Shown in pieces: positions 12,172 to 14,658 of a stretch of 14,658 nt of DNA. The notes under the pieces are model-generated. The model was not told where the DNA came from. It made no database searches and saw nothing but the letters and a program-made list of their open reading frames with translations. Source of the DNA: Candidatus Acidiferrales bacterium. GTDB taxonomy: Bacteria > Acidobacteriota > Terriglobia > Acidiferrales > UBA7541. The stretch's first letter is position 1. Every line of letters begins with the position of its first letter. The stretch lies in contig CATPAM010000076.1 in NCBI GenBank assembly GCA_955651735.1, forward strand, positions 1 to 14,658, in the 5' to 3' direction. The position numbers and the translations under genes were made by a program.

Positions 12172-14658
12172 GGCCGACCTCCGTTCTCCGAGGCGGTGAC
12201 ATCCTCATTCGCGGCTGATCGGCGAAACAATTTCTGCGGCTGAAACAGAATCTCCACCGAAGCGGCGACATTTTTCTGAGCGTTCGGCTGAATTACAGGA
12301 AAAAGCCAGCGCTCGTACTGCACCGAAGTGGAGAGGCTGACATTCGGACGTACCCAGTAATCGGCGCGCACGCCAACATCGGTCAGCGTGCCTCCTCCGG
12401 GAATGAATTCTTGACTCACCTTCTGGTGCCGAAAATTGAACTGCACACGATCGCGTGCGTTGAACCAGTAATTCGTCCATGCTTGAGCGCCTTGGCCCTG
12501 GCGGCCAATCCAACTGCCTAGCAAATTGCCGTTGTTCACGTATCCGTTGAGATATCGAAAGTTAGAGTAGTAGAAACCAGAAACCTGCTGATTTTTCGCC
12601 AGGTGAATGTCCGTGTAAACGCCCTCGAGGCGAAGGTCAAGTCTTGGGAGTTTCGGCAACCGCGGAGCGTACATCCCGGCACTCCATACCGCCCTCTCCG
12701 GATACCCGTTCGGTAGAAAGATGATTTGATCGTTGGCGAAACCGTTCCCATAAAGCGTCAACCAATTTCGAAGTTTTGGTAGACGGTACGAAAAATCCAA
12801 GCCGCTCAGGCGATCTCCCGGGTAAGCAGTGGATCCGTACACGCCTGTGTAGTGGCTTGTGTCGAGGAGGCTGTGCAGGAACGTGTGAATGGTAAGGGGA
12901 TCGCCAGAACCGGCGAAGATCGTCGTGCGCGAGATCCCGAATTCAAAGTTAGCAGTGGGATGAAAGTTCAGCTTCTCGCCATGGAGGAACGGCTGCGGAC
13001 TCAGAGGCTGTGCCCAAGACCCAACTACGCTGGAAGGACCTTGCACAAAGTTGTGTCCCTCAAGCTGTCCAATGAAAAACTCCATTCGCATCGGCCCGAG
13101 CAGGCCCAGGATGCTCGGCAGCCGGAGCGGCGAAACCCGGTTGATACGGAACATGTTGACGGGCTCCGCGTTATCACTCAGCATCATCGGGCCGCCCTCT
13201 CCGGGACCCCACCAAAGACTCTGTTTGCCGAACGTGAGTTGCCAATTCATCAGACTCATCCCCACATAAGCGTCCAGGAGACGAAACCGATCCGTCTGTG
13301 AAATCGGTGTCGCTGGGGGAGGAGGGATCAGACCGAAATCCGCCTGGCTGATGACTTGCCGCGCCGAATCAGGAAGTCCTGAGGCCGCTGGAGCATGCTG
13401 GTATTCACTGCGAACATAGAGGACAAAAGGGCCGCTTGACGCCCACGCGGAGAAACCCGTAACGTTGTTCCAACCTTGGCGATACGGCCGTCCAAAATCA
13501 TTGATCTGCGTTTGCGCGAAGTTGTAGCCGTCAGTGAGGGGCATCCCGGAGATGTATTCGGTCCGAGAATACAGAGACTCTACGCGAAATTGGCCGCCGC
13601 GATCTCCAGCAGTTTCCTCGGTCTCTGGCCGAAATTCACGCTGCAGGGCCTCGACGAGTCCCGCCGCTTCGCCGTTTTCTTGGCCGCCATTTGGCAGTTG
13701 ATCTGCAGCGTCATTCACCAGTCGTGCGCACTCGAGGTGCGTCCACGGCCGCATCCCCATGAATTCATCATTGAGCAAACCAAGCCCCGCAAGCCGCTCC
13801 ATCGCAGGATAGATCCAGCTATCCAGCGGCACGTAGGGCGAGCCCATGTTGCCGGTGCTGCGCTCGCTGCTATCGTGGAGTTCTGCGTACGTTTCCCACT
13901 CGCCGCCGCCGACTCTCGGGTCGTGGTGCTTGCGGTAGACGTACATGCCTTCGAGCCAGCCGATGGCGCTGCCAACCAGAACGTCGGAGGGGAAATGCTG
14001 CTTGGCGGTTATGCGCGAGGCGCTGACCGCTGAAGCTAGGCCGTAGACGAATATCGATGTCAGCGGTCCAGGATATTCGTGCGCGATTACGCTGGCGATC
14101 GACCATGCGGCCGCTGCGTGCTCCGACGGGAACGAGACTCCACCTTGGCCGAATCGGCCACGGTAATTATCCTGGAGCGGGCGCTCGCGGCTGAAGGCGT
14201 ACTTCATTGCATAGACTGGGGTCAGACTGTCGATCGCCGCTTCGCCCGCCAGGATGCCGGTTTCAATCTTGTGATCGTCGTGCGTGAGATGCCCCCACAC
14301 ATACATTCCGCCGCCAATGCCGACCATCGACGCGAGTCCATAATTCGAAAGGTCTTTGCTGTACTTAATACGATTTGGCGAATTCGAAAGGTGCTTGCTG
14401 TATTCCGTGTCCGTGGCAAACATCGCCGCGGCCGCGCCGCCTAGCGGTACTAGCCAGTCCGCATCGACCCAGCGCAGATTCTTCGGGCCGACCCAAAGTG
14501 CTTTCTGATCTTCAGCGATGTTCTTCAGCAAATGCAGCCCCACGCTATTCTCGCCGTCTTCCCATGGCGCAACGGGTTGCACTGAGGTTTCGCCTTTCCC
14601 AGCTTTGCCATCCGAGTTTCCGCTTTCATCCGTGCGTCTCTCTGACGCCGTGCCAGCC
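12168..14658 (-). CDS. PAP2 phosphatase fused to Wzi-like capsule-assembly barrel (5' end outside the window)
   Basis: At least 829 codons; the frame is open to the window edge, with no in-frame ATG upstream of the GTG at 14582, so the true start and any signal peptide lie beyond. Numbering from GTG 14582, the PAP2 domain spans about 40-220 with all three phosphatase signatures: KYAFSRERP (127-135), FPSEHA (151-156, catalytic His) and SRITAKQHFPSDV (189-201, nucleophile His). Next, YVPLDSWIYPAMERLAGLGLL (about 251-271) resembles the S-layer-like helical segment often preceding Wzi barrels. Residues ~330-795 form a Wzi-like region rich in alternating aromatic strands (WWGPGEGGPMMLSDNAEP), expected to be an outer-membrane beta-barrel. 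Known Wzi binds capsule at the cell surface; PAP2 enzymes dephosphorylate undecaprenyl pyrophosphate or lipid phosphates. The fusion would put a phosphatase in the periplasm next to the surface-assembly module. Its stop overlaps the wzz start. Confidence 0.87.
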   Translation of the reverse strand, partial: AGTASERRTDESGNSDGKAGKGETSVQPVAPWEDGENSVGLHLLKNIAEDQKALWVGPKNLRWVDADWLVPLGGAAAAMFATDTEYSKHLSNSPNRIKYSKDLSNYGLASMVGIGGGMYVWGHLTHDDHKIETGILAGEAAIDSLTPVYAMKYAFSRERPLQDNYRGRFGQGGVSFPSEHAAAAWSIASVIAHEYPGPLTSIFVYGLASAVSASRITAKQHFPSDVLVGSAIGWLEGMYVYRKHHDPRVGGGEWETYAELHDSSERSTGNMGSPYVPLDSWIYPAMERLAGLGLLNDEFMGMRPWTHLECARLVNDAADQLPNGGQENGEAAGLVEALQREFRPETEETAGDRGGQFRVESLYSRTEYISGMPLTDGYNFAQTQINDFGRPYRQGWNNVTGFSAWASSGPFVLYVRSEYQHAPAASGLPDSARQVISQADFGLIPPPPATPISQTDRFRLLDAYVGMSLMNWQLTFGKQSLWWGPGEGGPMMLSDNAEPVNMFRINRVSPLRLPSILGLLGPMRMEFFIGQLEGHNFVQGPSSVVGSWAQPLSPQPFLHGEKLNFHPTANFEFGISRTTIFAGSGDPLTIHTFLHSLLDTSHYTGVYGSTAYPGDRLSGLDFSYRLPKLRNWLTLYGNGFANDQIIFLPNGYPERAVWSAGMYAPRLPKLPRLDLRLEGVYTDIHLAKNQQVSGFYYSNFRYLNGYVNNGNLLGSWIGRQGQGAQAWTNYWFNARDRVQFNFRHQKVSQEFIPGGGTLTDVGVRADYWVRPNVSLSTSVQYERWLFPVIQPNAQKNVAASVEILFQPQKLFRRSAANEDVTASENGGRP
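14342..14404 (-). repeat. Imperfect in-frame direct repeat, 39-base period
   Basis: Two 24-base copies (14342-14365 and 14381-14404) match at 21 positions and are offset by exactly 39 bases, i.e. 13 codons. They encode the repeated peptide YSK-x-LSN in the N-terminal part of the PAP2 domain. It may be a small internal duplication or chance similarity of the family sequence. Confidence 0.6.

Noticed and set aside
13476..14033. 185-codon plus-strand open frame opposite the PAP2-Wzi gene
   Set aside because: Antisense to conserved PAP2 and linker sequence; translation is low-complexity and without motifs.

Overview
The window is one contiguous, single-direction (minus strand) locus for a Wzx/Wzy-type surface polysaccharide (exopolysaccharide, capsule or O-antigen). 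Read in the direction of transcription (high to low coordinates) it encodes: a PAP2 phosphatase fused to a Wzi-like outer-membrane barrel (5' end outside the window), a Wzz/GNVR chain-length protein, a NusG-like UpxY antiterminator, a truncated GalE-like epimerase remnant, the Wzx flippase, a zinc-knuckle methyltransferase, a GT2 glycosyltransferase, a MycE-like methyltransferase, a Wzy polymerase/ligase, a second GT2, a GT4 with a DUF1972 N-terminus, and finally the initiating polyprenyl-phosphate sugar phosphotransferase. The last gene is interrupted near base 67.

Organism: most likely Acidobacteriota (inference). The PAP2-Wzi fusion, the particular UpxY protein next to a Wzz with a long acidic/proline N-terminus, the mid-50s GC and the frequent GTG starts all resemble that phylum. 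No marker gene is present, so this is not proven.

Layout: 10777-14658 is the export/assembly end. 10092-10776 carries the antiterminator behind an AT-rich spacer that may hold an internal promoter. 9863-10069 is a leftover epimerase N-terminus. 1392-9860 holds flippase, polymerase, three glycosyltransferases and two methyltransferases, mostly with short spacers or stop/start overlaps. 1-1239 is the priming transferase. Several junctions are tight: GTGA overlaps at 12168-12171 and 3684-3687, a TAAGGA stop/Shine-Dalgarno overlap at 8316-8321, and a 17-base overlap at 6100-6116.

How it would work: the phosphotransferase places the first sugar phosphate on undecaprenyl phosphate. The three GTs extend it and the methyltransferases may decorate it. 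Wzx flips the unit, Wzy polymerises it, and Wzz sets the length. The PAP2 domain could recycle the undecaprenyl pyrophosphate released by polymerisation, while its Wzi barrel anchors or assembles the polymer at the surface.

Most notable: the priming transferase has a stop codon at 67-69, but the same frame resumes its conserved catalytic block (RLGRFLRRWSL) right up to the window edge. The two parts are separated by a run of 16 A/T bases sitting where the family has its DPR(V/I)T codons. No large unexplained non-coding region exists; every gap is under about 225 bases. I see no tRNA, rRNA, CRISPR array, insertion sequence or clear intrinsic terminator.
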